A stretch of DNA of 32,766 nt from Burkholderiales bacterium (GTDB taxonomy: Bacteria; Pseudomonadota; Gammaproteobacteria; Burkholderiales; SG8-39), in the NCBI GenBank assembly GCA_026417035.1, contig JAOAEA010000024.1:1-32766 (forward strand), written 5' to 3'. Positions 14,529 to 23,726 of this stretch are shown piece by piece. The notes beneath the pieces are model-generated. The model was given only the letters and a program-made list of their open reading frames with translations. It was not told the origin of the DNA and ran no database searches. Position numbers and translations under genes: made by a program. Numbering within the stretch: position 1 is the stretch's first letter; every line of letters starts with the position of its first letter.

Positions 14529-17500
14529 TCAAGCCGACAGGAGCCCGCGCAGCTCGGCGATCGCGACCGACAGCATGGCGAGGTCCGCCGCGGGGGCCGC
14601 CCTGAGCTCGGCGAGCAGCCGGTCGGCCCGTGCGAGCGCCGCTTCGTTGCGCGCCGCCCAGCGCGCGATCAGCGCCTCGGGCGCGTCGTCGTCCCGCGCG
14701 GCCGCCCCGACCGCCGCCGTGAGCGAGCGGGCGAGCGCCGCGAGCTCGTCGCGCAACGCGCTCTTCGCGAGCGCCTGCCAGTGGCCCGTGCCCGGGAGCT
14801 GGCCGATGCGTCCGCGCAGCCACGCGAACCCGAAGCGCTCGGCGAGCGCGAAGTGCACGCGGGCCACCGCTTCGCGCGAACGCCCGGTCTCGGCCGCGAC
14901 CTCGGCGATGTCGAGCGCCGCGAACACCGGCTCGGCGAGCGCGACCCGCTCGGCGAGGGCCGCGGGGACGCCGGCCGCGGTGAGCCCCTCGGCGACGCGC
15001 GCCACCTCCTCGCGCGCGTCGGCGTCGAGGAGCCCGGGCAGGCTCCTGGCGAGCGCCTCCGCCGCCGGCGCGAGGCGTGCGATCGTCGCCGCCATGTCGC
15101 CCGCCAGGCCGCGCCAGCGCAGGAACCACGTCGTCGCGCGCACGAGGAGCCGTCCGAGGCGGATCACCATGCGCGCCTGCACTTCGTCGGCGACGCGGTT
15201 GTCGAGCGCCTCGATCTGCGCCCACGCGGACACCGCGCCGAACACCTCGCGCGCGAGAAGGTAGGCCCGCACCACGTCGGCGGGCGCCGCGCCCGTGGAG
15301 TCCGCCAGCCGGTGGACGAAGGTCGCGCCGACGCGGTTCACCATGCTGTTCACGACGTGCGTCGCGACGATCTCGCGCCGCAGCGGGTGGCGCGGCATGT
15401 AGCCGGCGAACCGGCCGCGGAGCGCCTCCGGGAAGTAGCGCGCGAGCGCGGCCGCGACCCAGGGCTCGTCGGGGAGCGGCGACGCGAGGAGCTCGTCGTA
15501 GAGCCACATCTTGGAGTAGGCGAGCAGCACCGCGTTCTCCGGGGCCGAGAGGCCGATGCCGCGCGCGGCGCGCGCCGCGATCTCCTCCTCGTCGGGCAGG
15601 AACTCGAGCGCGCGCTTCAGACGGCCGGCCCGCTCGAGGAAGCGGATGAAGCGCGCCTGCGACTCGAGGAGCTCGCGCTCGAGCCGCCCGGCGATCGAGA
15701 GCGACTGGGTCTGGAAGTAGTTGTCGCGCAGCACCAGGCGGGCGACCTCGTCGGCCATCTGCGCGAGCAGCGCGTCGCGCTGCCGCACGGTGAGCTCGCC
15801 GTCGGCGACCGCGAGCCCGAGCAGGATCTTGATGTTGACCTCGTGGTCGGAGGTGTCCACGCCGGCCGAGTTGTCGATGGCGTCGGTGTAGATCCGCCCG
15901 CCCTCGCCGCCGCGGCCCTCGCGCGCGTACTCGATCCGGCCGCGCTGGGTGAACCCGAGGTTCCCGCCCTCGGCCACCGCCCTGCAGCGCAGCTCCCGGC
16001 CGTTCACGCGCACCGCGTCGTTCGCGCGGTCGCCGACCTCCGCGTGGCTCTCGGCACTGGCCTTGACGTAGGTGCCGATGCCGCCGTTGTAGAGGAGGTC
16101 CACGGGGGCGCGCAGGATCGCGCTCACGAGCTCCGCCGGCGTCAGGCTCGCCGCCGCGACGCCGAGCGCGCGCTGCGCCTCGGGCGAGAGCGGGATCGAC
16201 TTCGCGCTGCGCGGCCACACGCCGCCACCGCGCGAGATCAGGGCCGGGTCGTAGTCGGCCCAGGAAGAGCGCGGCAGCCGGAAGAGCCGCTCGCGCTCGG
16301 CGAAGCTCGCCGCCGCGTCCGGGTCCGGGTCGATGAAGACGTGCCGGTGGTCGAACGCCGCGACGAGGCGGATGTGCCGCGACAGCAGCATGCCGTTGCC
16401 GAACACGTCGCCGGACATGTCGCCGATGCCGGCGACGGTGAAGTCGGTCGTCTGCACGTCCACGCCCATCTCGCGGAAGTGCCGTTTCACCGACTCCCAC
16501 GCGCCGCGGGCGGTGATGCCCATCGCCTTGTGGTCGTAGCCCGCCGACCCGCCCGAAGCGAACGCGTCGTCGAGCCAGAACCCGTATTCCCTCGCGACGG
16601 CGTTGGCGTGGTCGGAGAAGGTCGCCGTGCCCTTGTCGGCGGCCACGACGAGATAGGGATCGTCGCCGTCGTGCCGGCGCACGTCGCGCGGCGGCACCAC
16701 CTTGCCCGCGACGAGGTTGTCGGTGAGGTCGAGGAGGCCGCGCAGGTAGTCCCGGTAGCACGCGACGCCCTCGGCGAGCCACGCCTCGCGGTCGGCGGGG
16801 TTGCCGCGCTTCACCACGAACCCGCCCTTCGAGCCGACCGGCACGATGATGGCGTTCTTCACCATCTGCGCCTTGACGAGCCCGAGCACCTCGGTGCGGA
16901 AGTCCTCCGGCCGGTCCGACCAGCGCAGGCCACCGCGCGCCACCTTGCCGCCGCGCAGGTGCACGCCCTCGAAACGCGGCGAATAGACGAAGATCTCGAA
17001 CATCGGCCTGGGCTCGGGCAGACCCGGGATGCGCGCCGGGTCGAGCTTGAACGAGAGGAAGCTGCGCGGCGTGCCCTCGGCGCCGCTGCGGAAGAAGTTG
17101 GTGCGTGTCGTGGCGAGGACCAGGGCGAGGAGCTGCCGCAGCACCCGGTCTTCGGAGAGGTTCTCGACCGCGTCGAGCGCCGCCGCGATCGCGCCCGCTT
17201 CGGCCTCCCAGGCGCCATCGGCGCGCGCGGGGTCGAAGCGCAGCCGGAAGAGCTCGACGAGGCGCCGCGCGAGCGCGGGGTGCGCCGCGAGCGTCGCCTC
17301 GACGAACGACTGCGACAGCGGGAAGGCGGTCTGGCGCAGGTAGCGCGCGTAGGCGCGCAGCACCGTGATGTCGCGGGCCGGCAGCCGCGCGGCGAGCACG
17401 AGGCGGTTGAAGTCGTCGCTCTCGATCTCGCCGCGGAACACCGCCGCGAACGCTTCCTCGAACAGCTCGCCGACCGCATCGGCGTCCACCGCTTCCTCGC

Positions 17501-19367
17501 CGCCGACCTCCAGGCCGAAGTCGTGGATCCACACCGCGGCGCCCTGCGCCGGGACGATCCGATAGGGCCGCTCCTCGACCACCTTCAGCCCCATGCGCTC
17601 GAGCATCGGCAGGCTGTCGGAGAGCGGCACGGCACCCCCCGAGCGCAGCAGCTTGAAGCGCAGGACGCGGTGATCGGCCTCCGGCGGCCGGTAGAGGTTG
17701 AGCGCGATCGCGCCCTCGCCCGCGAGCGCGGCCATGGCCTCGATGTCGGCGACCGCCGCGCGCGCCGGGACGTCCTCGCGGTAGGCCGCCGGGAACGCGG
17801 CGCGGTACGCGGCGAAGAGCTCGTGGCCGCGCGCCTCGCCGAGGCGCTCGACGAGCGCGTCGCGCAGGTCGTCCTCCCAGCGGCGGCCGGCCGCGGCGAG
17901 CCGCCGCTCGAGCTCGCGCACGTCCACCGCCGGGATCGCCCCGGGGCGGGTGCGCACGGTGATGAGGATGCGCGCGAGCACCGACTCGGAGAAGAGCACG
18001 CTGAAGTCGGACGAGACGCCGTCGAACGCCTCGGTGAGGATCGCCTGCCAGCGCTGCCGCAGCTCGGTGTTGTAGTGCTCGCGCGGCGCGTAGGCGAGGC
18101 AGGCGACGAAGCGCTCGAACGGGTCGCGGCGCACGAAGAGGCGGAAGCGCGGCCGCTCGCCGAGCGCGAGGATCCCGGTGGCGATGCGAAAGAGGTCGTC
18201 CTCTCCGATCTGGAACAGCTCGTCGCGCGGATAGGTGTCGAGGATGTGCGCGAGCGCCTTCGCCGCGTGGCTGCCCGGCGCGAGGCCGGCGCGCTCGGTC
18301 ACCGCGGCCACCTTGCGGCGCAGGAGCGGGATCTCGGCGGGGCGGTCGTTGTACGCCGAGGACGTGTACAGGCCGAGGAACCGGTGCTCGCCCACGACCT
18401 CGCCGCGGTCGTCGAAGCGCTTGACCCCGACGTAGTCGAGGAAGCCGGGCCGGTGCACGGTCGAGCGCGAGTTCGCCTGCGTCACCACGAGGAACTCGCG
18501 CCGCCGCGCCGCGGCGCGCACCTCCGGCGGCAGCAGCGCGAAGCTCGCCGAAAGGCGTTCCGCTTCGGTCTCGCGCAGGATCCCGAGCCCGGAGCCGGGC
18601 ACGACGCGCAGCGCATCCTCGCCGTCGCGCACCACCAGGTCGTGGCAGCGGTAGCCGAGGAAGGTGAAGTGGTTGTCGGCGAGCCACGCGAGGAACGCGC
18701 GGCCCTCGGCGAGGTCCTCGGCCGGGAGGGGCGGCGCACGGCGCTCCGCCTCGGCGAGCGCTTCGCCCACCTTCGCGCGCATCGCCTGCCAGTCCGCCAC
18801 CACGGTGCGCACGTCGGCGAGCACGCGCGCGAGGTCGCGCGCGAGCGCCTCGAGCCCGGCAGCGCCGGCGATGCGGTCCACCTCCATCAGGATGAACGAC
18901 TCCGGCCGGCCGCCGGGCAGCGGCTCCGCGCGCGGCGCGATGTCGGTGAGGCGCCCGTCGCGGGCGCGGTTCACCGAGAAGATCGGATGGACGATGAAGT
19001 GCAGCGTGAGGCCGTGGCGCGCGATCTCCATCGTGGTGGAGTCGACGAGGAAGGGCATGTCGTCGTTGGCGATCGCGACGACGGTGTGGCGCGACTGCCA
19101 GCCGTGCTCCTCGGCGCGCGGGTTGAACACGCGCACCTTGGCGGTGCCAGGGGCGCGCTGCGCGGCGAGGCGATAGTGCGACAACGCGGCGCCGTAGAGG
19201 TCCGCGCTCTGGCGCTCGGCGAGGTCGTCCGGGTCCGCGCCGACGAAGTATTCGCGCACGAAGCGCAGCACCCGCGCCGATTCGATCGGGTCCGCGATCC
19301 GCGCCTTCACCAGCGCGACGACCGCCGCGATCCGCTCCGCGAGCCGCGGGTCGGTTCCGCTCTGCAT
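14529..19367 (-). CDS. gdhB: NAD-specific glutamate dehydrogenase, large 180-kDa class
   Basis: Catalyses oxidative deamination of glutamate to 2-oxoglutarate with NAD, a catabolic entry of glutamate into the TCA cycle. The 1612-residue length matches the L_180 class. N-terminal ACT-like regulatory segments precede a catalytic domain at about residues 730-1230 with GGLRWSDRPEDFRTEVLGL (Trp at 816), VPVGSKGGFVVKRG carrying the active-site Lys near 845, and the nucleotide-binding region VAGIGDMSGDVFGNGMLLS. A long helical C-terminal domain completes the protein (LSIAGRLERELLESQARF, RHPLRREIVATHVVNSMVN). The ATG at 19367 is preceded by GGAGGG at a good distance. It stands between the ABC permease and the truncated haemoglobin, all leftward, with a 49-base gap upstream that contains a GC palindrome. 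Confidence 0.96.
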   Translation of the reverse strand: MQSGTDPRLAERIAAVVALVKARIADPIESARVLRFVREYFVGADPDDLAERQSADLYGAALSHYRLAAQRAPGTAKVRVFNPRAEEHGWQSRHTVVAIANDDMPFLVDSTTMEIARHGLTLHFIVHPIFSVNRARDGRLTDIAPRAEPLPGGRPESFILMEVDRIAGAAGLEALARDLARVLADVRTVVADWQAMRAKVGEALAEAERRAPPLPAEDLAEGRAFLAWLADNHFTFLGYRCHDLVVRDGEDALRVVPGSGLGILRETEAERLSASFALLPPEVRAAARRREFLVVTQANSRSTVHRPGFLDYVGVKRFDDRGEVVGEHRFLGLYTSSAYNDRPAEIPLLRRKVAAVTERAGLAPGSHAAKALAHILDTYPRDELFQIGEDDLFRIATGILALGERPRFRLFVRRDPFERFVACLAYAPREHYNTELRQRWQAILTEAFDGVSSDFSVLFSESVLARILITVRTRPGAIPAVDVRELERRLAAAGRRWEDDLRDALVERLGEARGHELFAAYRAAFPAAYREDVPARAAVADIEAMAALAGEGAIALNLYRPPEADHRVLRFKLLRSGGAVPLSDSLPMLERMGLKVVEERPYRIVPAQGAAVWIHDFGLEVGGEEAVDADAVGELFEEAFAAVFRGEIESDDFNRLVLAARLPARDITVLRAYARYLRQTAFPLSQSFVEATLAAHPALARRLVELFRLRFDPARADGAWEAEAGAIAAALDAVENLSEDRVLRQLLALVLATTRTNFFRSGAEGTPRSFLSFKLDPARIPGLPEPRPMFEIFVYSPRFEGVHLRGGKVARGGLRWSDRPEDFRTEVLGLVKAQMVKNAIIVPVGSKGGFVVKRGNPADREAWLAEGVACYRDYLRGLLDLTDNLVAGKVVPPRDVRRHDGDDPYLVVAADKGTATFSDHANAVAREYGFWLDDAFASGGSAGYDHKAMGITARGAWESVKRHFREMGVDVQTTDFTVAGIGDMSGDVFGNGMLLSRHIRLVAAFDHRHVFIDPDPDAAASFAERERLFRLPRSSWADYDPALISRGGGVWPRSAKSIPLSPEAQRALGVAAASLTPAELVSAILRAPVDLLYNGGIGTYVKASAESHAEVGDRANDAVRVNGRELRCRAVAEGGNLGFTQRGRIEYAREGRGGEGGRIYTDAIDNSAGVDTSDHEVNIKILLGLAVADGELTVRQRDALLAQMADEVARLVLRDNYFQTQSLSIAGRLERELLESQARFIRFLERAGRLKRALEFLPDEEEIAARAARGIGLSAPENAVLLAYSKMWLYDELLASPLPDEPWVAAALARYFPEALRGRFAGYMPRHPLRREIVATHVVNSMVNRVGATFVHRLADSTGAAPADVVRAYLLAREVFGAVSAWAQIEALDNRVADEVQARMVIRLGRLLVRATTWFLRWRGLAGDMAATIARLAPAAEALARSLPGLLDADAREEVARVAEGLTAAGVPAALAERVALAEPVFAALDIAEVAAETGRSREAVARVHFALAERFGFAWLRGRIGQLPGTGHWQALAKSALRDELAALARSLTAAVGAAARDDDAPEALIARWAARNEAALARADRLLAELRAAPAADLAMLSVAIAELRGLLSA

Positions 19368-19416
19368 CGTCCCTCCCCCTCGCGCCGCGCCTCCCCGCCG
19401 CCGGCGGCGTGCGCGG

Positions 19417-21942
19417 TCAGGCCTCGCGCAGGGCGGCGATCGGCGGCCGGGCGAGCGCGGCGCGCGTCCCCGCCCAGGCGTTCAGGCCCACGGCCGCGAG
19501 CCCGAGGGCCGGGCCGGCGAGCCAGATCCACGGGTCGGGATGGTACGGGAACTGGAACACCCCGGCGGCGAGCACGTGGCCGATGGCCACCGCGCCCGCC
19601 GCCGCGAGCAGCCCCGCGAGGAAGCCGAGCGACAGGAACTCCGCGCGGCTCGCCGCCGCCACCTGGGCGCGGGAGGCGCCGAGCGCGCGCATCACGGCGG
19701 CCTCCTGCACGCGCTCGTCCTGGGTCGCGAGCAGCGCGGCGTAGAGCACGAGCAGGCCCGCGGCGAGCGCGAACAGGAACACGAACTGCACCGCCCGGAT
19801 CACCTGGTCCATGATCGAGAGCGCCTGGCGCAGGACCGCGCTCATGTCCACCACCGTGAGGTTGGGGAAGGCCGCGACCAGCCGGTTCATCGCCGCGGCA
19901 CGCGACTCCGGGAGGTTGAAGCTCGTGATGAAGCTCGCGGGGAAGCCCTCGAGGAGCTTCGGCGTCGCGATCACGAAGAAGTTGACGCGCATCGAGTCCC
20001 AGTCGAGGCCGCGCAGGTCGGTGACCGGCGCCGAGAAACGCTGGGCGCCGACCTCCCAGGTCAGGCGGTCGCCGATCCGGATCCCGAGGGTCTGCGCGAT
20101 GCCCTGCTCGACCGAGAGCGCGCCGCGCGCGAGGTCGTTCGCGTCGAACCAGCGGCCGGCGACGACGCGGTTGTGCCCCGGCAGGTCCGCCATGTAGGAG
20201 AGGTTGAACTCGCGCTCGACCAGCCGCCGCGTGCGCTCGCTCTCGTAGTCGTCCACGCGCACCGGCTTGTCGTTGATCGCCACGAGCCGCCCGCGCACCA
20301 TCGGATAGACGTGGGGCACCGGCAGCCCGTTGGCGGCGAAGAACGCGAGCACCGCCTCGCGCTGGTCGGGCTGGATGTTGAGCACGAAGCGGTTCGGCGC
20401 GTCGGCGGGCGTCTTGGCGCGCCAGGCGCCGATCAGGTCCGCGCGCGTGAACGTGAGGAGCAGGATCGCCGTGAGCCCGAGCGCGAGCGCGAGGATCTGC
20501 ACCGTGTTCGCGCGGCTGCGCCGGCGCAGGTTCGCGAGCCCGTAGCGCCACGACGGCCCGGCGAGCGGCGCGGCCGAGGCGAACGCGCGCAGCGCGAGGA
20601 ACGCGGCGCCGGCGAACGCGACGAAGGCGGCCGCGAAGCCGCCCATCACGTAGAGGCCGAGCTTCAGGTCACCCGCCTGCCAGACGAGCAGCGCCGCCGC
20701 CGCGGCGAGGCCGAGGGCGTAGCCGCCGACCGCACCCTGGCGCGGCGGGCCGACCTCGCGGCGGATCACGCGGATCGCCGGCACGTTCCTGAGCTGCATG
20801 AGCGGCGGGAGCGCGAAGCCGAGCACGAGCACGAACCCGGCCGCGAAGCCCTGCGCCGCCGGAGCGAGCGAGGGCGCCGGGAGGGCCGCCGCGATCAGCT
20901 CCGACGCGACGCGCGCGAGCACTTCCTGCGCGGCGAGCCCGGCGAGGACGCCGGCGGCGCACGCCGCCGCGGCGAGCGCGACGAACTCCCACGCGAAGAG
21001 CGCGAAGAGCTGCCGCTGGCTCGCGCCGAGGCAGCGCATGACCGCGTAGCCGTCGAGGTGGCGCTCGCTGTAGCGGCGCGTCGAGAGGCCGATCGCCACC
21101 GCGGCGAGGATCGCCGCGAGCATGGCGGTGAGGCCGAGGAACTGCTGCGCCCGGTCGAGCGCCTGGCGGATCTCCGGCCGCGCGCCCGCGAGGCCCTGGA
21201 TCGATTCGCCGCGCCCGAGGTTCGCTTTCGCCCAGGCCTCGAACGCGTCGACGGTCTTGCGCTCGCCGGCGACGGCGAGCGCGTAGGAGAGCCGCGAGCC
21301 CGGCTGCACCAGCCCGGTCGCCGCCAGGTCGGCGCGGTTCATCAGCACGCGCGGCGCGATGTTGAAGAACTGCACGCCGCGGTCGGGCTCGAGCGTGAGG
21401 ACGGCGGCGACGGTGAGGGTCGAGTCGCCGAGCTCCAGCGAATCGCCGGCCTTCACGCCGAGCGCCGCGGTGAGGCGCTCGTCCACCCACACCGTCCCCG
21501 GCCGCGGCACCTCGCGCGTCTCGGCGTCGGGCGCGTTGGGCGCGGCGGCGGTCCTGAGCCGGCCGCGCAGCGGGTAGCCGTCGCTGACGGCCTTCACGCC
21601 GACGAGCTGCGACTGCTCGCCCGAGCGGGCCATGCTGATGAGGGTCGTCGTTTCGGCGGTGGCGAGCCCGCGCGCGCGTGCCTCGTCGCGGAAGCGGTCG
21701 CTCCACGGATGGTCGGCCACGAGCAGCAGGTCGCCGCCGAGGAGCTGATGCGCCTCGCGGGTCAGCGCCTGCTTCACCCGGTCGGCGAAGAAGCCGACGC
21801 TCGAGATCGCGGTCACGGCGACGAACAGCGCCAGAGCGAGGACGCGGAGCTCGCCGGCGCGCCAGTCCCTTGCCAGCATCCGCAGTGGAAGCGAACTCAC
21901 ACCGCGCCTCCGATCGCCGCTCTCCGAGCCGCGCCCGATCAC
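19417..21942 (-). CDS. FtsX-family ABC transporter permease (YbbP-like)
   Basis: About 841 residues if translation starts at the GTG at 21942, which overlaps the stop of the ATPase gene as GTGA; an internal ATG about 20 codons later is an alternative. The protein has the double FtsX layout: an N-terminal helix (LRVLALALFVAVTAISSVGFF), a large extracytoplasmic MacB-like domain (HQLLGGDLLLVADHPWSDRF), and a helix bundle with LDGYAVMRCLGASQRQLFAL. A second extracytoplasmic domain and a final bundle with QEAAVMRALGASRAQVA follow. The length matches YbbP-type permeases. With the adjacent ATPase, and tesA divergent, it reproduces the ybbA/ybbP/tesA gene order known from E. coli. Such systems probably move lipids or hydrophobic molecules out of the membrane; the substrate is unproven. 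Confidence 0.93.
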   Translation of the reverse strand: MIGRGSESGDRRRGVSSLPLRMLARDWRAGELRVLALALFVAVTAISSVGFFADRVKQALTREAHQLLGGDLLLVADHPWSDRFRDEARARGLATAETTTLISMARSGEQSQLVGVKAVSDGYPLRGRLRTAAAPNAPDAETREVPRPGTVWVDERLTAALGVKAGDSLELGDSTLTVAAVLTLEPDRGVQFFNIAPRVLMNRADLAATGLVQPGSRLSYALAVAGERKTVDAFEAWAKANLGRGESIQGLAGARPEIRQALDRAQQFLGLTAMLAAILAAVAIGLSTRRYSERHLDGYAVMRCLGASQRQLFALFAWEFVALAAAACAAGVLAGLAAQEVLARVASELIAAALPAPSLAPAAQGFAAGFVLVLGFALPPLMQLRNVPAIRVIRREVGPPRQGAVGGYALGLAAAAALLVWQAGDLKLGLYVMGGFAAAFVAFAGAAFLALRAFASAAPLAGPSWRYGLANLRRRSRANTVQILALALGLTAILLLTFTRADLIGAWRAKTPADAPNRFVLNIQPDQREAVLAFFAANGLPVPHVYPMVRGRLVAINDKPVRVDDYESERTRRLVEREFNLSYMADLPGHNRVVAGRWFDANDLARGALSVEQGIAQTLGIRIGDRLTWEVGAQRFSAPVTDLRGLDWDSMRVNFFVIATPKLLEGFPASFITSFNLPESRAAAMNRLVAAFPNLTVVDMSAVLRQALSIMDQVIRAVQFVFLFALAAGLLVLYAALLATQDERVQEAAVMRALGASRAQVAAASRAEFLSLGFLAGLLAAAGAVAIGHVLAAGVFQFPYHPDPWIWLAGPALGLAAVGLNAWAGTRAALARPPIAALREA

Positions 21943-22622
21943 TGCTGGACCCTCCCGGCCACGAGCCGCACCTGCCGGTTGCACCGTCGCGCGAGCGCCT
22001 CGTCGTGCGTCACCAGGACGAGCGTCGTGCCGCGCTCCGCGTTGAGCGCGAAAAGGAGCTCGATGATCCCCGCCCCAGTGGCCGCGTCGAGGTTGCCCGT
22101 CGGCTCGTCGGCGAAGAGGAGCTTCGGCTCGACCACGAAGGCGCGGGCGAGCGCGACGCGCTGCTGCTCGCCTCCGGAAAGGTATTTCGGATAGTGGCGC
22201 AGCCGCTCGCCGAGGCCGACGCGCTCGAGCATCAGCCGCGCCTTCCCCTCGGCGTCGCGGTCGCCCGCGAGCTCGAGCGGGAGCATCACGTTCTCCAGCG
22301 CCGTGAGCGGCGGCAGGAGCTGGAAGGATTGGAACACGAACCCGACGAGGCGCTTGCGCAGCGCCGCGCGCCCGTCCTCGTCGAGGGCGAAGAGGTCGAT
22401 GCCGTCGAGCTCGACCGCGCCCGAGGTGGGCGTATCGAGACCCGCCAGCAACCCGAGGAGCGTCGACTTGCCCGAGCCCGAAGCGCCCACGATCGCCACC
22501 GCCTCGCGCGGCATGATCGCGAGCCCGATATCCTGCAGAATGACGAGGGTCGAGTCGCCGTTCGGGACCGCCTTGCCGAGGCCGGTCGCCCTCACGACGG
22601 CCCCATCCGGATTCGCTGCCAT
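21939..22622 (-). CDS. ABC transporter ATP-binding protein (YbbA-like)
   Basis: The 227-residue nucleotide-binding subunit starts at the ATG at 22622 (MAANPDGAVVRATGLGKAV). Complete ATPase motifs are present: Walker A VGASGSGKSTLL, Q-loop FVFQSFQLLPPLTALENV, signature LSGGEQQRVALARA, Walker B LLFADEPTGNLD and the switch His in LVTHDEALA. It belongs to the LolD/MacB/YbbA group that pairs with FtsX-type permeases; the permease gene follows with a GTGA overlap. Its start codon is interlocked with that of divergent tesA in the tetramer CATG (22620-22623), so its promoter and ribosome-binding site must lie within the tesA coding sequence. Confidence 0.95.
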   Translation of the reverse strand: MAANPDGAVVRATGLGKAVPNGDSTLVILQDIGLAIMPREAVAIVGASGSGKSTLLGLLAGLDTPTSGAVELDGIDLFALDEDGRAALRKRLVGFVFQSFQLLPPLTALENVMLPLELAGDRDAEGKARLMLERVGLGERLRHYPKYLSGGEQQRVALARAFVVEPKLLFADEPTGNLDAATGAGIIELLFALNAERGTTLVLVTHDEALARRCNRQVRLVAGRVQQ

Positions 22623-23259
22623 GCTCCGTGGACTGGTTTTCTGGCTGTTGGTTTCGCTCGCGGGCGCCGCGCACGCCGCCGGGACGATCCTGGTGCTCGG
22701 CGACAGCATCTCCGCCGCCTACGGGCTCGCGCAGAAGGACGGATGGGTGGCGCTGCTCGGGGAACGCCTGCGCGAGAAGCGTCTGGATTATACCGTCGTC
22801 AACGCGAGCATCAGTGGCGAGACCACGGCCGGCGGCGCGGCCCGCATCGACGAGGCGCTCGCGCGATGGCGGCCCGACGTGGTGGTCGTCGCGCTCGGCG
22901 GCAACGACGGCCTGCGCGGCCTGGCGGCGGCGCAGATGCAGGCGAACCTCGCGAGCATCGTGGCCTCGGCCAAGGCGAAGCGGGCGAAGGTGCTGCTCCT
23001 CGGCATGCGGATGCCGCCGAACTACGGGCCGAAGTACACGCGCGAGTTCGAGGAGGCCTTCGCCGCGGTGGCCAGGGCCGAGAAGGTGCCGCTCGTCCCG
23101 TTCATGCTCGAAGGCGTCGGCGACCGGCGCGACCTGTTCCAGCCCGACAACATCCACCCCACCGCGGCCGCGCAGCCGATCATCCTCGACAACGTGTGGA
23201 AGGGGCTGGAGCCGATGCTGTCCAGAGGACAGAAGACAGAGGACAGAAGACAGAGGTGA
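22621..23259 (+). CDS. tesA: Periplasmic arylesterase/thioesterase of the SGNH (GDSL) family
   Basis: TesA-type hydrolases cleave acyl esters and thioesters in the periplasm. The 212-residue product has a Sec signal peptide (LVFWLLVSLAGAAHA, cleavage near residue 20) and the four SGNH blocks: GDSIS with nucleophile Ser29, the Gly of SGET, GGND with Asn95, and DNIHP with Asp176 and His179. The mature domain ends around VWKGLEPML. The last 12 codons (SRGQKTEDRRQR) are made entirely by a heptamer repeat array, whose final unit also provides the TGA stop, so the natural C-terminus has been replaced or extended. Divergent, start-interlocked pairing with the YbbA-like ATPase matches the arrangement in E. 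coli. Confidence 0.93.
   Translation: MLRGLVFWLLVSLAGAAHAAGTILVLGDSISAAYGLAQKDGWVALLGERLREKRLDYTVVNASISGETTAGGAARIDEALARWRPDVVVVALGGNDGLRGLAAAQMQANLASIVASAKAKRAKVLLLGMRMPPNYGPKYTREFEEAFAAVARAEKVPLVPFMLEGVGDRRDLFQPDNIHPTAAAQPIILDNVWKGLEPMLSRGQKTEDRRQR
23224..23258 (+). repeat. Tandem heptamer array inside the tesA 3' end (5 units)
   Basis: Units are AGAGGAC, AGAAGAC, AGAGGAC, AGAAGAC and a partial AGAGGTG, in perfect 7-base register from 23224 to 23258. The array is translated as the basic tail of TesA and contributes the stop codon. It sits between convergent tesA and DUF2721, whose coding sequence ends 8 bases later. It has the same unit and orientation as the array at 1782-1823. Confidence 0.85.
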
Positions 23260-23267
23260 GGCCCGGC

Positions 23268-23711
23268 TCAATGGGGGCCGATGCGCAGGCTCGCGGTCGC
23301 GATGAAGATCTCGCGCAGGAAGACGACCAGCGCGCCGCTGAAGGCGACGAGCGCGGCGACGAAGATCACGGCGAGCAGCACCGAGAGATCGGTGGCGAGG
23401 AAGGCGTCGACGAAGGCGAGCGCGATCAGCACGGTGACGAGCAGCGCGCACAGCACCGAGAGCGCGATGGCGCGGCCGATGAGGCGGGCGCGCGTCGACA
23501 GCGTCGCGAGCTCGCGGTGCAGCCAGGCGCCGCGCGCGGCTTCCGCGGCCGGAAGCTCCGCCTCGAGGAGCCGCGCCCGGTCGATGACGCGCCCGAGCCG
23601 TGTGCTCATCGCGTTGATGAGCGCGCCGAGGCCGGCGAGCAGGAACACCGGCGCCACCGAGAGCTGGATGACCTGCGCGATCTCGGGGACGTGCGCCTGG
23701 GGGAATGCCAT
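23268..23711 (-). CDS. DUF2721 family membrane protein
   Basis: A 147-residue protein of the uncharacterised DUF2721 family. It begins with HVPEIAQVIQLSVAPVFLLAGLGALINAM, in which an Ala/Leu-rich transmembrane helix runs into a conserved STRLGRVIDRARLLE block. A helical linker (WLHRELATLSTRARLIGRAI) and two more hydrophobic helices follow (LCALLVTVLIALAFVDAFL, LLAVIFVAALVAFSGALVVFL), so about three membrane segments are expected. It starts 15 bases after the selD stop on the same strand and is probably cotranscribed with it. A minus-strand AGAGG lies about 10 bases before the ATG. Function unknown; no selenium link is established. Confidence 0.85.
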   Translation of the reverse strand: MAFPQAHVPEIAQVIQLSVAPVFLLAGLGALINAMSTRLGRVIDRARLLEAELPAAEAARGAWLHRELATLSTRARLIGRAIALSVLCALLVTVLIALAFVDAFLATDLSVLLAVIFVAALVAFSGALVVFLREIFIATASLRIGPH

Positions 23712-23726
23712 CGCGGCGCGCCTCTC

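Noticed and set aside
19396-19409. 14-base perfect palindrome CGCCGCCGGCGGCG between permease and NAD-GDH
   Set aside because: It is made only of G and C in DNA of this composition, has no loop for a stable hairpin and no T-run; chance is sufficient.
14409-19814. A very long plus-strand open frame opposite NAD-glutamate dehydrogenase
   Set aside because: It is the antisense shadow of a well-conserved gene; its Arg/His/Glu-rich content reflects GC-rich codons read backwards and shows no domain.
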